Part shown: positions 1 to 8,000 of the stretch, in pieces
Layout: each line of letters opens with the position of its first letter
Position numbering within the stretch: the first letter of the stretch is position 1
DNA from: Acidobacteriaceae bacterium
GTDB taxonomy: Bacteria; Acidobacteriota; Terriglobia; Terriglobales; Acidobacteriaceae
Reading direction: 5' to 3'
NCBI GenBank assembly: GCA_003156805.1
Contig: PMHV01000015.1
Location: 1-46,357, forward strand
DNA: 46,357 nt
Translations under genes and position numbers: made by a program
The notes under the pieces: generated by a model
Database searches by the model: none
What the model was told of the DNA's origin: nothing
The model's input: the letters and a program-made list of their open reading frames with translations, nothing else

Positions 1-846
1 GGGGCGCAGGATGGGGCGTCCGCCGTTAAGCATGGCGTGGGCGAATTTTGCGACATCTTCAGCGGTGGAGAACAGACCCGCATGCCCGGCGACGCCGCCC
101 ATGATGCTGGCGTTTTCGTCCTGGACCTCACCTTGGATGACGCGGCGCCGGAAGGCTTGATCATCTGCCGTGGGAGGAATCTGCGCGCGGATTTCTATCG
201 GCGGATTGAACGTCGAGCCGGTCATGCCCAGCGGGCCGAAGATTTCGCGCTGGCAGAAGTGATCGAGCGATTCGCCCGCGAGGTGCGCAAGGGCCGCGCC
301 CAGGATGATGAATCCGATGTCGCTGTATTCGGCGCGGGAGCCGGGATCGCCGATGAGAGGCGTCGTGAAAGCGGCGTGGAGAAGTTCGTCGCGGGTACGG
401 GCTTTCAAGTACAGCTTCTCGTATGCGGGCAGGCCGGAGGAGTGGGCCAGCAACATCCGGAGCGTGACTTCGCGACGGCGGAGATCTCTTCTTTCGTCGG
501 ATGTGAATTCCGGGACGATCGCGGCGACGGAAGCGTCGAGATCGAGCAGGCCGCGGTGGTAGAGGATCATGGCCATGGTTGTAGTCGCGACGACTTTTGT
601 GACGGAAGCGAGGTCGAAAAGAGTGGAGATATCGACCTGGGGTGAATCTGGTTCGTAGGTGAAGTTGCCAAAAGCCCTGAGCGCGATCAATCGGCCCTGC
701 TGCGTGACGGCGATGGATGCGGCGGGGAAGGCGCGCGCGGAGATGGCAGCCTCGAGAATGCAGAAGGCGGAGGAGAAGATCTGGTCTTGATGATCGAAGG
801 CAATGAGCGGCGATGGTAGAGAGCTGCCTGGAATGGTTGAGTTCAC
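1..846 (-). CDS. AmiE-like serine hydrolase (beta-lactamase family), 3' end outside window
   Basis: This partial minus-strand gene runs off the left edge of the window. The translation has the class C beta-lactamase/AmiE layout: a catalytic SVTK (S-x-x-K) inside DLASVTKVVATTT, a YSDIGF tyrosine motif, and GGVAGHAGLFSTAEDVAKFA near the edge. That last stretch is almost the same as in the divergent neighbour (GGVAGHAGLFSTADDLAKFA), so the two are paralogues. The family includes N-acetylmuramyl-L-alanine amidases and esterases. The start is uncertain. GTG at 846 is the only ATG, GTG or TTG start in frame after the upstream stop at 955-957, yet the residues before it (AVCAILCVFLDAVGA) read like a signal peptide. 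A non-standard start or a small frameshift is therefore possible. Confidence 0.8.
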   Translation of the reverse strand, partial: MNSTIPGSSLPSPLIAFDHQDQIFSSAFCILEAAISARAFPAASIAVTQQGRLIALRAFGNFTYEPDSPQVDISTLFDLASVTKVVATTTMAMILYHRGLLDLDASVAAIVPEFTSDERRDLRRREVTLRMLLAHSSGLPAYEKLYLKARTRDELLHAAFTTPLIGDPGSRAEYSDIGFIILGAALAHLAGESLDHFCQREIFGPLGMTGSTFNPPIEIRAQIPPTADDQAFRRRVIQGEVQDENASIMGGVAGHAGLFSTAEDVAKFAHAMLNGGRPILRP

Positions 847-914
847 TGTGTCCGCTCCGACCGCATCAAGGAATACACATAATATTGCACAAACGGCACC
901 CTTACTTGAGTTCC

Positions 915-944
915 TTGAGCACTTCCGCTGGAGTTGTGTAGAGT
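915..944 (+). promoter_or_regulatory. Candidate promoter of the amidase-muramidase gene
   Basis: TTGAGC (915-920) and TAGAGT (939-944) are separated by 18 bp and lie 43 bp upstream of the ATG at 987, in the divergent intergenic region. The -10 matches only four of six consensus bases. Confidence 0.25.
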
Positions 945-986
945 CAAGAGATCGTTACAAGACACCAAAATTCGCGATTCGCCGCA

Positions 987-3359
987 ATGCGCGTGTGCCT
1001 GGTGGCCGCCTTCGCGCTGATCTGTGTGCGTGCAAACGCAGACATGAAGCATCCCGTGCCTGCGGTCCGGCTGACGGTGCTCGATCCCATCATCAATCAG
1101 GCCATTCAAGACGGAAACATTCCTGGAGCCGTTTTGATCGTGGGACACGAAGGCAGAGTTGTCTACCGCAAGGCGTATGGGAACCGCGCGCTGGAGCCGC
1201 GCCGAGAGGCGATGACGCTGGATACGATTTTCGATCTGGCGTCGTTAACCAAAGTGGTCGTTACGACGACCGCAGTGATGCAGTTGGTGGAGCGGGGCAA
1301 GGTGCGGCTGAATGATCCGGTAGCGAAATATCTGCCCGAGTTTGCGCAGAGTGGAAAGGAAGACATCACGGTGCGGCAGTTGTTGACGCACTATTCGGGT
1401 TTGGAGCCGGACTTCGACGTGAAGACGCCGTGGGAAGGAAAAGAAACGGCTTATCGAATGGCGTTCGCCGAAACAGTGGAAGACCCGCCGGGATCAAAGT
1501 TTTCCTATAGCGACATCAATTTTATTGTGCTGGGAGCGCTGGTGGAGCGGGTTTCGGGCGAGGCGCTTGAGGCATACGCGGCTCAACATATTTTTGCGCC
1601 GCTGAAGATGACGCATACACGGTTTGTGCCTCCGGTGACGTGGCGGGCCGGGTGGATCGAAAAGATTGCGCCGACGCAGTATGACGAAAACCAGCACATG
1701 CTGCGTGGAGTGGTACATGACCCAACAGCACGGCGAATGGGCGGCGTGGCGGGACATGCGGGACTGTTTTCGACTGCGGACGATCTGGCGAAGTTTGCGC
1801 AGGCTCTGCTAGATGGCGGCGGAGGGATCCTGTCGCCGGCATCGGTAGAGAAGATGACGCAACCGGAGCAGCCTCCGTCAGCGCCGGTGCTGCGCGGCTT
1901 TGGCTGGGACATCGATTCCCAGTTTTCATCGAATCGCGGAGACTTGTTGCCGGTGGGAGGGTATGGGCACACGGGGTTTACGGGAACATCGATGTGGATC
2001 GACCCGGCGACGCAAACCTACATCATTTTGCTGACCAATGCGGTGCATCCGCGAGGGGGAAACGCGATTGCGTTGCGGTCGAAAGTGGCGACGGCGGTAG
2101 GCGCAGCGCTGCCGCTAACCACGGATGAAAAAGAGAAGCTGAGGTGGATGAGCATCACTGGATATAACGAGGCGCAGAGCGCGGCACGGCGGTTGAGCGC
2201 GCGCAATGGAAGCGTGAAAACTGGAATCGATGTGCTGGAGGAGCATGGTTTTGATGCGCTACACATCGACGGGCGCAAGAAGAAAATTGGGATATTGACC
2301 AATCAGACAGGGGTGGATGCGGACGGCCGGCGGACGATTGATGTGTTGGCGCAAGCGCCGGGGGTTTCGCTGGAGGCGATCTTCAGTCCGGAGCACGGAG
2401 TGACGGGAACGTTGGACACGACCAATGTCAACAATTCAAAGGATGAGGCCACGGGAATTCCGGTGTACAGCGTCTATGGCGCGACGGATGCGGCTCGGCG
2501 GCCGTCGCTCGACGTGATGAAAAATCTGGATGCGGTGGTGATTGACGTTCAGGATGCGGGCGTGCGGTTCTATACGTACGAAACGACGGTGGGGTATTTT
2601 CTGGAAGCGGCGGCGAAAGCCGGTGTCGAAGTCATCGTGCTGGACCGGCCGAATCCCATCACAGGATCGTTTGTGCAGGGTCCGGTGTCGGATGCGGGGC
2701 GGGAGAGTTTCACGAATTACTGGACGGTTCCGGTGCGACATGGGATGACGATCGGTGAGTTGGCGAAGATGTTTAACGCGGAACGAAATATCAACGCCAG
2801 CCTGACCGTGGTGCCGATGGAGGGCTGGCAGCGTGGAGACTGGTTTGATTCGACGGGGCTGGAATGGGTGAATCCGTCGCCGAATTTGCGGAGTGTGACC
2901 GAGGCGGCGTTGTATCCCGGAGTGGCGCTGATTGAAGGCACGAATGTTTCGGTGGGGCGCGGGACCGATAATCCGTTTGAGTTGGTGGGAGCGCCCTGGA
3001 TGAAGAGCCGGGAACTGGCCGCGTATTTGAATGGGCGAGGGATCGCGGGTGTGCGATTTGTGCCGGTGAGTTTCACACCGGCGGCGAGCGTTTACTCGGG
3101 ACAGAAGTGTGAGGGCGTGAATATTGTTCTGCTGGACCGGAACGCGCTGGATGCGCCGGAGCTGGGAATTGAACTGGCAGCGGCGCTGAAGAAGCTGTAT
3201 GCAGCAGATTTCAAGATGGAGCGCATGGCCGAGCTGCTGGTGAATCAGGCGGTCTACGATGCGCTGATGGCGGCGCAGGATCCGCGGCGCATCGCGCAGG
3301 ACTGGCAGGAGGACTTGGAGAAGTTTGAGCTGGTGAGGAAGAAATATTTGCTGTATTAG
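987..3359 (+). CDS. Fused AmiE-like serine hydrolase and NamZ-type exo-N-acetylmuramidase (DUF1343)
   Basis: This 790-residue protein has two domains that are normally separate. Residues 1-19 look like a Sec signal peptide (MRVCLVAAFALICVRANA). Residues 25-390 are a beta-lactamase-family serine hydrolase with S86-L-T-K89, Y174-S-D and H328-T-G, the three standard motifs. From about residue 413 to the end is a DUF1343 domain (KIGILTNQTGV, SPEHGV, DVQDAGVRFYTYE, LDRPNP, LIEGTNVSVGRGT). In Bacillus subtilis the matching separate proteins are AmiE (muramyl-L-alanine amidase) and NamZ (exo-beta-N-acetylmuramidase), encoded in one muropeptide-recycling cluster. I infer an exported enzyme that strips the peptide and releases MurNAc from cell-wall fragments. 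Only 57 bp separate it from the next gene. Confidence 0.85.
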   Translation: MRVCLVAAFALICVRANADMKHPVPAVRLTVLDPIINQAIQDGNIPGAVLIVGHEGRVVYRKAYGNRALEPRREAMTLDTIFDLASLTKVVVTTTAVMQLVERGKVRLNDPVAKYLPEFAQSGKEDITVRQLLTHYSGLEPDFDVKTPWEGKETAYRMAFAETVEDPPGSKFSYSDINFIVLGALVERVSGEALEAYAAQHIFAPLKMTHTRFVPPVTWRAGWIEKIAPTQYDENQHMLRGVVHDPTARRMGGVAGHAGLFSTADDLAKFAQALLDGGGGILSPASVEKMTQPEQPPSAPVLRGFGWDIDSQFSSNRGDLLPVGGYGHTGFTGTSMWIDPATQTYIILLTNAVHPRGGNAIALRSKVATAVGAALPLTTDEKEKLRWMSITGYNEAQSAARRLSARNGSVKTGIDVLEEHGFDALHIDGRKKKIGILTNQTGVDADGRRTIDVLAQAPGVSLEAIFSPEHGVTGTLDTTNVNNSKDEATGIPVYSVYGATDAARRPSLDVMKNLDAVVIDVQDAGVRFYTYETTVGYFLEAAAKAGVEVIVLDRPNPITGSFVQGPVSDAGRESFTNYWTVPVRHGMTIGELAKMFNAERNINASLTVVPMEGWQRGDWFDSTGLEWVNPSPNLRSVTEAALYPGVALIEGTNVSVGRGTDNPFELVGAPWMKSRELAAYLNGRGIAGVRFVPVSFTPAASVYSGQKCEGVNIVLLDRNALDAPELGIELAAALKKLYAADFKMERMAELLVNQAVYDALMAAQDPRRIAQDWQEDLEKFELVRKKYLLY

Positions 3360-3416
3360 TTGAGCTGGGATTTTGGCGGATGGAAGGAATACGGGCATCA
3401 ACGGTAAGGCATCATC

Positions 3417-5066
3417 ATGCCACGCGAAGTTCTGAAACTGGATCCGAAAGACAACGCGTTGATCGCGCTGCGGGACCTGCGCAAAGGTGAGCGGGTCAGC
3501 TTTGCCGATCAAATCTACACGCTCGCCACCGACGTCCCGGCTAAATACAAGTTCGCGGTCGAAGATTTTCCGCCGGGCAGCAATGTGGTGATGTACGGTG
3601 TGCTCGTCGGCAAGACGACGGAGCGGATTCAAAAGGGAGAAGTTCTCAACAGCCGAAACATGAGCCACGCTGCTGCCGGCTTTCAGCAGGAATGGCGCGA
3701 GTATAAATGGAACTCGCCCGATGTGTCGCGGTGGCGCAATCGAATGTTTTCCGGATTCCATCGGGCCGACGGCCAGGTGGGGACGCGAAATTATTGGCTG
3801 GTCGTTCCTCTGGTTTTTTGTGAAAACCGCAACCTTCTCACTCTCAAGCAAGCTTTTGAAGAAGAACTGGGATTCGCCGCTCCCTCAAAGTACCGGCAAC
3901 AGGTGGCGGAACTCACGCAACTTTATCGCGAAGGCCGCGCTGGCGAGATCAAGAACTACTCGCCGGACACCCATGGAGGGCGCGCGGCGCGCTCGCGGTT
4001 GTTCGGCAACGTGGATGGAATTAAGTTTCTGCTGCACGAGGGCGGATGTGGCGGCACGCGCGAGGACTCCAATAATCTTTGCGGTCTGCTGGCGGGATAT
4101 ATTCATCATCCCAATGTGGCGGGTGCAACCGTCCTGAGCTTGGGTTGCCAACATGCACAGGTAGATATTCTTCGGGATGAGATCAAGGCGCGCAATCCGG
4201 CGTTTGCGAAACCGCTTTTCGTTTTCGAGCAGCAAAAAAGCGGTTCGGAGTTCAAGATGCTGTCGGACGCTATCCGAGCCACATTTTCGGGTTTGGTTGA
4301 GGTGAACGGTTTGGTGCGTCAGCCTGTGCCGCTTTCGCAGCTCTGTATCGGGTTGAAGTGCGGAGGTTCGGACGGATTTTCCGGCATCTCCGCAAACCCC
4401 TCCATCGGCCATACTTCTGACCTGGTTGCGGCGCTGGGCGGGCGAACGATTCTCTCTGAATTTCCGGAGTTGTGCGGAGTCGAGCAGGAATTGATCAACC
4501 GTTGCGCGACAAAGAAAACGGGAGAGCGTTTCATCCACCTGATGCGGGACTATGCGGCCCGGGCCAAGGCAGTGCGCTCGGGTTTCGAAATGAATCCTTC
4601 GCCGGGAAATATCCGTGACGGTCTAATCACAGACGCCATGAAGTCGGCAGGCGCGGCCCGCAAGGGTGGAAGCTCGCCCGTCACCGATGCGCTTGATTAT
4701 CCGGAGTATTCGGTGCGGGCCGGACTGAACTTGCAGTGCACTCCCGGAAACGATGTGGAGTGCGTCACTGCACAGGTTGGGGCTGGAGCCAGCGTAGTGC
4801 TGTTCACCACCGGCCTCGGAACGCCTACCGGTAATCCGATTGCTCCAGTGGTGAAAATTTCCACCAATTCCGCTCTGGTTGAGCGGATGCCGGATATCAT
4901 CGATGTCGATACCGGCAGCATCATCGCGGGCGAGAAGACGGTTGAGGAAATGGGCGAAGAGATTCTTGAGTACGTGATCGGAATAGCTAGCGGAGAACTT
5001 AACACCAAAGCCGAATTGCTGGGTCAGGACGACTTTATTCCCTGGAAGCGCGGGGTGTCCCTCTGA
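3417..5066 (+). CDS. UxaA-family sugar-acid dehydratase, likely L-fuconate dehydratase
   Basis: The 549-residue protein has an N-terminal SAF domain (about 10-90) and a C-terminal altronate/galactarate dehydratase domain (GQVGTRNYW, HEGGCGG near 210, LGCQHAQ near 243, GLKCGGSDGFSG near 315, ELCGVEQE near 352). The conserved cysteines are those expected to hold the metal or Fe-S centre. By family it dehydrates a sugar acid to a 2-keto-3-deoxy acid. Its neighbours are a lactonase, two SDR dehydrogenases and a mutarotase. In the Campylobacter jejuni fucose locus a split UxaA protein fills the L-fuconate dehydratase slot, so I infer the same substrate here; altronate or another 6-deoxy acid remains possible. 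The start ATG at 3417 precedes a complete SAF domain. The stop overlaps the extended frame of the next gene. Confidence 0.8.
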   Translation: MPREVLKLDPKDNALIALRDLRKGERVSFADQIYTLATDVPAKYKFAVEDFPPGSNVVMYGVLVGKTTERIQKGEVLNSRNMSHAAAGFQQEWREYKWNSPDVSRWRNRMFSGFHRADGQVGTRNYWLVVPLVFCENRNLLTLKQAFEEELGFAAPSKYRQQVAELTQLYREGRAGEIKNYSPDTHGGRAARSRLFGNVDGIKFLLHEGGCGGTREDSNNLCGLLAGYIHHPNVAGATVLSLGCQHAQVDILRDEIKARNPAFAKPLFVFEQQKSGSEFKMLSDAIRATFSGLVEVNGLVRQPVPLSQLCIGLKCGGSDGFSGISANPSIGHTSDLVAALGGRTILSEFPELCGVEQELINRCATKKTGERFIHLMRDYAARAKAVRSGFEMNPSPGNIRDGLITDAMKSAGAARKGGSSPVTDALDYPEYSVRAGLNLQCTPGNDVECVTAQVGAGASVVLFTTGLGTPTGNPIAPVVKISTNSALVERMPDIIDVDTGSIIAGEKTVEEMGEEILEYVIGIASGELNTKAELLGQDDFIPWKRGVSL

Positions 5067-5857
5067 CGGCGCGCAATGAGAGTGGAGGCTTTCGCCTGGA
5101 CGGCAAAGTGGCGGTGGTGACCGGCGGCGGCAGCGGAATCGGCGCGGCTATCGCGCGGAGATTTGCCGCAAACGGAGCTGCGGTTTGGATTCTCGATCTG
5201 GATGGCAACGCAGCGGTCGTCGCCGGGCAGATTGCCGAGCGAGGCGGCTCGGCGAGCGCTCGCATCTGCGATGTCTCCGACCAGGCGAAAGTTCAATCGC
5301 TGTTCGAGGATATTTTCCGGAGCCAGCACGTTCATATTCTTGTGAACAATGCCGGAATTGCACATGTCGGCAAGCTGGAGAATACGACCGAGAGCGACTT
5401 TGACAGAATCTTCCGGGTCAACGTGAAGGGATTCTACAACTGCATGCATGCGTGCATCGGGCACATGAAAAGCAACGGCGGTGGGACGATCCTGAACCTG
5501 GCGTCCATTGCGGCTTCCGCTGGACTTGCCGACCGCTTCGCTTATTCGATGAGCAAGGGCGCGGTGGTATCAATGACCTATTCGGTTGCCCGCGATTACT
5601 TGCGGGATAACATTCGCTGTAATTGCATTTCGCCGGCTCGCGTGCACACTCCTTTTGTCGACGGATACCTCACCGAGAATTATCCAGGGCGTGAGCGGGA
5701 GATGTTCGAGAAGCTATCCAACGCTCAGCCCATTGGCAGGATGGCCGAACCGGACGAAGTCGCAGCTCTCGCCCTCTTTCTTTGCTCCGATGAAGCTGCG
5801 TTCATCACGGGAACCGACTACCCCATCGATGGCGGCTTTTTCAACCTTCGAGGTTGA
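5063..5857 (+). CDS. SDR oxidoreductase, likely 2-keto-3-deoxy-L-fuconate dehydrogenase
   Basis: This is a classical short-chain dehydrogenase with a cofactor motif TGGGSGIG, NNAGIAHVG, a catalytic YSMSK (about residue 146 counted from GTG 5108) and a C-terminal GTDYPIDGGFFN. It resembles the 2-keto-3-deoxy-L-fuconate dehydrogenases of oxidative fucose pathways, which suits the upstream dehydratase. The start is unusual. The first ATG/GTG/TTG in frame is GTG 5108, which begins inside beta-strand 1, while the residues just before it (FRLDGK) are typical SDR N-terminal sequence. CTG at 5063 forms a CTGA overlap with the stop of the dehydratase gene and would give 264 residues; I used it as the left end. 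A start at 5108 would give 249 residues. Confidence 0.75.
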   Translation: MTARNESGGFRLDGKVAVVTGGGSGIGAAIARRFAANGAAVWILDLDGNAAVVAGQIAERGGSASARICDVSDQAKVQSLFEDIFRSQHVHILVNNAGIAHVGKLENTTESDFDRIFRVNVKGFYNCMHACIGHMKSNGGGTILNLASIAASAGLADRFAYSMSKGAVVSMTYSVARDYLRDNIRCNCISPARVHTPFVDGYLTENYPGREREMFEKLSNAQPIGRMAEPDEVAALALFLCSDEAAFITGTDYPIDGGFFNLRG

Positions 5858-5939
5858 CCGGGGCAGAGTGTGGAAGATGAGATCTGACGCTAACGGCAGA
5901 AGCGAGCCTCACCCAGCACAGGACCGGCGTCCCCGTTCG

Positions 5940-6800
5940 ATGACCGTCGATTCTCATCAACACTTCTGGCGCTACAACGTGCACAGAGACGCTTGGATTA
6001 CAGATGAAATGTCCCTGCTGAGGAAAGATTTCTTGCCTGGAGACCTTATCCCGGAGCTAAGAGCGAACGCCGTCGACGGCTGCATCGCCGTGCAGGCCGA
6101 TCAATCGGAAGACGAAACATTGGTTCTGTTAGAGTTAGCCAGCCTCCATGCTGAGATTATGGGCGTCGTGGGATGGGTTGACCTATGTGCATCTCAGCTT
6201 CCCGATCGACTCCGCTATTTCTCGCAATTTGAAAAGCTGCGTGGCTTTCGCCACATTGTGCAATCCGAGCCGGACGACCGCTTCCTGTTGCGAGACGATT
6301 TTGTTCGCGGTGTGGGACTGCTGGCAGAATTCGATTTTGCCTGCGACATTCTGATTTACCCGCGACAGCTTCCTGCTGCGATTGAGTTGGTGGCCAAGTA
6401 TCCCAAGCAGCGGTTCGTGCTCGACCACATGGCCAAGCCCCCCATTCGCAGCGCTGAACTTACGCCGTGGGCAGAGTTGCTGTCAGAGCTTGCCCGGCAT
6501 CCCAACGTTTATTGCAAGCTCTCAGGTTTGGTCACGGAAGCGCGCTGGGGCGACTGGCGGGCTGAGGACTTCAAGCCCTACCTGGACGTTGCGATTGAGG
6601 CATTCGGTCCGGATCGGCTTATGTTTGGATCCGACTGGCCGGTCTGTCTGTTGGCGGGCAGCTATCGAGACGTGAAGAATCTGATTTTCAGCCACACCAG
6701 TATGCTCTCTCCGGAGAAACAGGCTAGGATTTTTGGTTTGAATGCGATGGAGTTCTATCAATTGAAGGCTCCTCATCATGGATCTCGAACTTCGGGATAA
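5940..6800 (+). CDS. Amidohydrolase-2 family L-fuconolactonase
   Basis: The protein opens with MTVDSHQHFW, the usual first strand and metal-binding HxH of this lactonase family, so ATG 5940 is preferred over an in-frame ATG at 5877 that adds 21 poorly structured residues. Further motifs are FVLDHMAKPP (metal His), YCKLSGLV and MFGSDWPVC (catalytic Asp). At 286 residues it has the family length. Related enzymes open L-fucono-1,4-lactone or L-rhamnono-lactone to the acid. It sits between the two SDR genes and overlaps the following gene by 23 bp, which suggests translational coupling. Substrate assignment rests on context. Confidence 0.8.
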   Translation: MTVDSHQHFWRYNVHRDAWITDEMSLLRKDFLPGDLIPELRANAVDGCIAVQADQSEDETLVLLELASLHAEIMGVVGWVDLCASQLPDRLRYFSQFEKLRGFRHIVQSEPDDRFLLRDDFVRGVGLLAEFDFACDILIYPRQLPAAIELVAKYPKQRFVLDHMAKPPIRSAELTPWAELLSELARHPNVYCKLSGLVTEARWGDWRAEDFKPYLDVAIEAFGPDRLMFGSDWPVCLLAGSYRDVKNLIFSHTSMLSPEKQARIFGLNAMEFYQLKAPHHGSRTSG

Positions 6801-7563
6801 AGTCGTACTCATCACCGGCGGCGCGAAGGGCATTGGAGCGGCAATCGCCCGTGCCGTTGGCCAGGAGGGCGGAATGCCCGTCATCGTCGACCGCGATGCG
6901 GAAGCTGGAGAAAAGCTGGTCGCCGAACTTCGCGGTGGAGGATCTCGCTGCTCGCTTGTCCGCGCGGATCTCACCTCAGTCGATTCTTGCGCAAACGCTG
7001 TCGAATGCACCGCGAAGGAGTGCGGACGATTGGATGCGCTGGTGAACAATGCCGGGGTGAACGACCGGGTCGGATTGGAGCGGGGTACACCTGAGGAATA
7101 CGTCGGCTCTCTACAGCAAAACTTGCTGCACTACTACAATATGGCGCATTATGCGCTTCCGCACCTGGAGCGCTCACGGGGCGCGGTGTTGAACATCGCT
7201 TCGAAGGTGGCTGTCACTGGGCAAGGCGGCACTTCGGGCTACGCCTCCGCGAAAGGTGCGATTCTGGCCTTGACGCGAGAATGGGCTGTGGAGTTGCTGC
7301 CGTATGGAATTCGCGTCAACGCCGTTGTGCCAGCCGAGGTCATGACGCCGCTTTACCAGCAGTGGCTTGAGTCCTTCTCGAATCCTACGGAGAAGTTGAC
7401 CGCGATAGTCTCCAGGATTCCACTCGGCAATCGAATGACTACGTCAGACGAGATCGCGGCCCTGAGTGTATTCCTGCTGTCTTCGAAAGCGGCCGGGCAC
7501 ATTACGGGCCAACATCTGTTTGTGGATGGCGGATATGTTCACCTGGATCGCGCACTGAGCTAA
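6778..7563 (+). CDS. SDR oxidoreductase, likely L-fucose dehydrogenase
   Basis: A 261-residue short-chain dehydrogenase: TGGAKGIGAAIA cofactor loop, NNAGVNDRVGLE, catalytic YASAK (about residue 155) and the terminal GQHLFVDGGYVHLDRAL. The NDR motif after NNAGV and the HLDRAL tail resemble the L-fucose dehydrogenases of Xanthomonas and Burkholderia type, which oxidise L-fucose to the lactone. ATG 6778 lies inside the end of the lactonase gene, so the two are probably translated together. In the proposed pathway it acts first, before the lactonase and the UxaA-family dehydratase. L-galactose, D-arabinose or L-rhamnose are alternative substrates. Confidence 0.75.
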   Translation: MDLELRDKVVLITGGAKGIGAAIARAVGQEGGMPVIVDRDAEAGEKLVAELRGGGSRCSLVRADLTSVDSCANAVECTAKECGRLDALVNNAGVNDRVGLERGTPEEYVGSLQQNLLHYYNMAHYALPHLERSRGAVLNIASKVAVTGQGGTSGYASAKGAILALTREWAVELLPYGIRVNAVVPAEVMTPLYQQWLESFSNPTEKLTAIVSRIPLGNRMTTSDEIAALSVFLLSSKAAGHITGQHLFVDGGYVHLDRALS

Positions 7564-7585
7564 ACGCCACTTCGAGTGAAACCGA

Positions 7586-7921
7586 ATGAGAAGACGCTAC
7601 TGTTTGACCCTGGATCTAAAGGACGACCCACAATTGATCGCCGAGTATCGGCGCTATCACGAGAAGGTCTGGCCCGAGATCATTGCGAGTCTGCGGGAGT
7701 CCGGAATTGAAGACGCGGAGATATACCTGCTGGGGACGCGCATGTTTATGATCCTGGAAGTAAGCGACAGTTTCTCGTGGGAGGGAAAAACACAAGCCGA
7801 TCAGGAAAATCCGAAAGTCCGGGAGTGGGAAGAGTTGATGTGGCGTTTCCAAAGACCGCTGCCCCAGGCAAAGCCGGGCGAAAAATGGCTTCCAATGGAG
7901 CGAATCTTCAAGCTGGACTGA
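7586..7921 (+). CDS. L-rhamnose/L-fucose mutarotase (RhaM family)
   Basis: A 111-residue protein with the mutarotase signature LKDDPQLIAEYRRYHEKVWPEI, followed by GIEDAEIYLLGTRMFMILE and a terminal WLPMERIFKLD. The family interconverts alpha and beta anomers of 6-deoxyhexoses, giving the dehydrogenase its preferred anomer. The length and the Tyr/His pattern are normal. It begins 22 bp after the sugar dehydrogenase gene and closes the sugar module. The same combination of mutarotase, dehydrogenase, lactonase and UxaA dehydratase occurs in the Campylobacter jejuni fucose locus, which supports fucose. Confidence 0.88.
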   Translation: MRRRYCLTLDLKDDPQLIAEYRRYHEKVWPEIIASLRESGIEDAEIYLLGTRMFMILEVSDSFSWEGKTQADQENPKVREWEELMWRFQRPLPQAKPGEKWLPMERIFKLD

Positions 7922-7959
7922 AGGGCAACGAGAGGTCCGGCGGCGACGCCGTGAATCTC

Positions 7960-7965
7960 TATAAT
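7960..7965 (+). promoter_or_regulatory. Possible -10 element upstream of pgi
   Basis: A perfect TATAAT lies 35 bp before the pgi start. No convincing -35 box is found at 16-18 bp spacing, so an independent promoter for pgi is only a possibility. Confidence 0.25.
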
Positions 7966-8000
7966 GAAGAAACTCAGAAGAAACGCATAGGAGTTTGAAG

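Noticed and set aside
2436-3851. A 471-codon open frame on the minus strand
   Set aside because: It lies opposite the NamZ domain and the dehydratase start, is rich in His, Arg and Pro, has no family motif, and comes from codon bias of the real genes.
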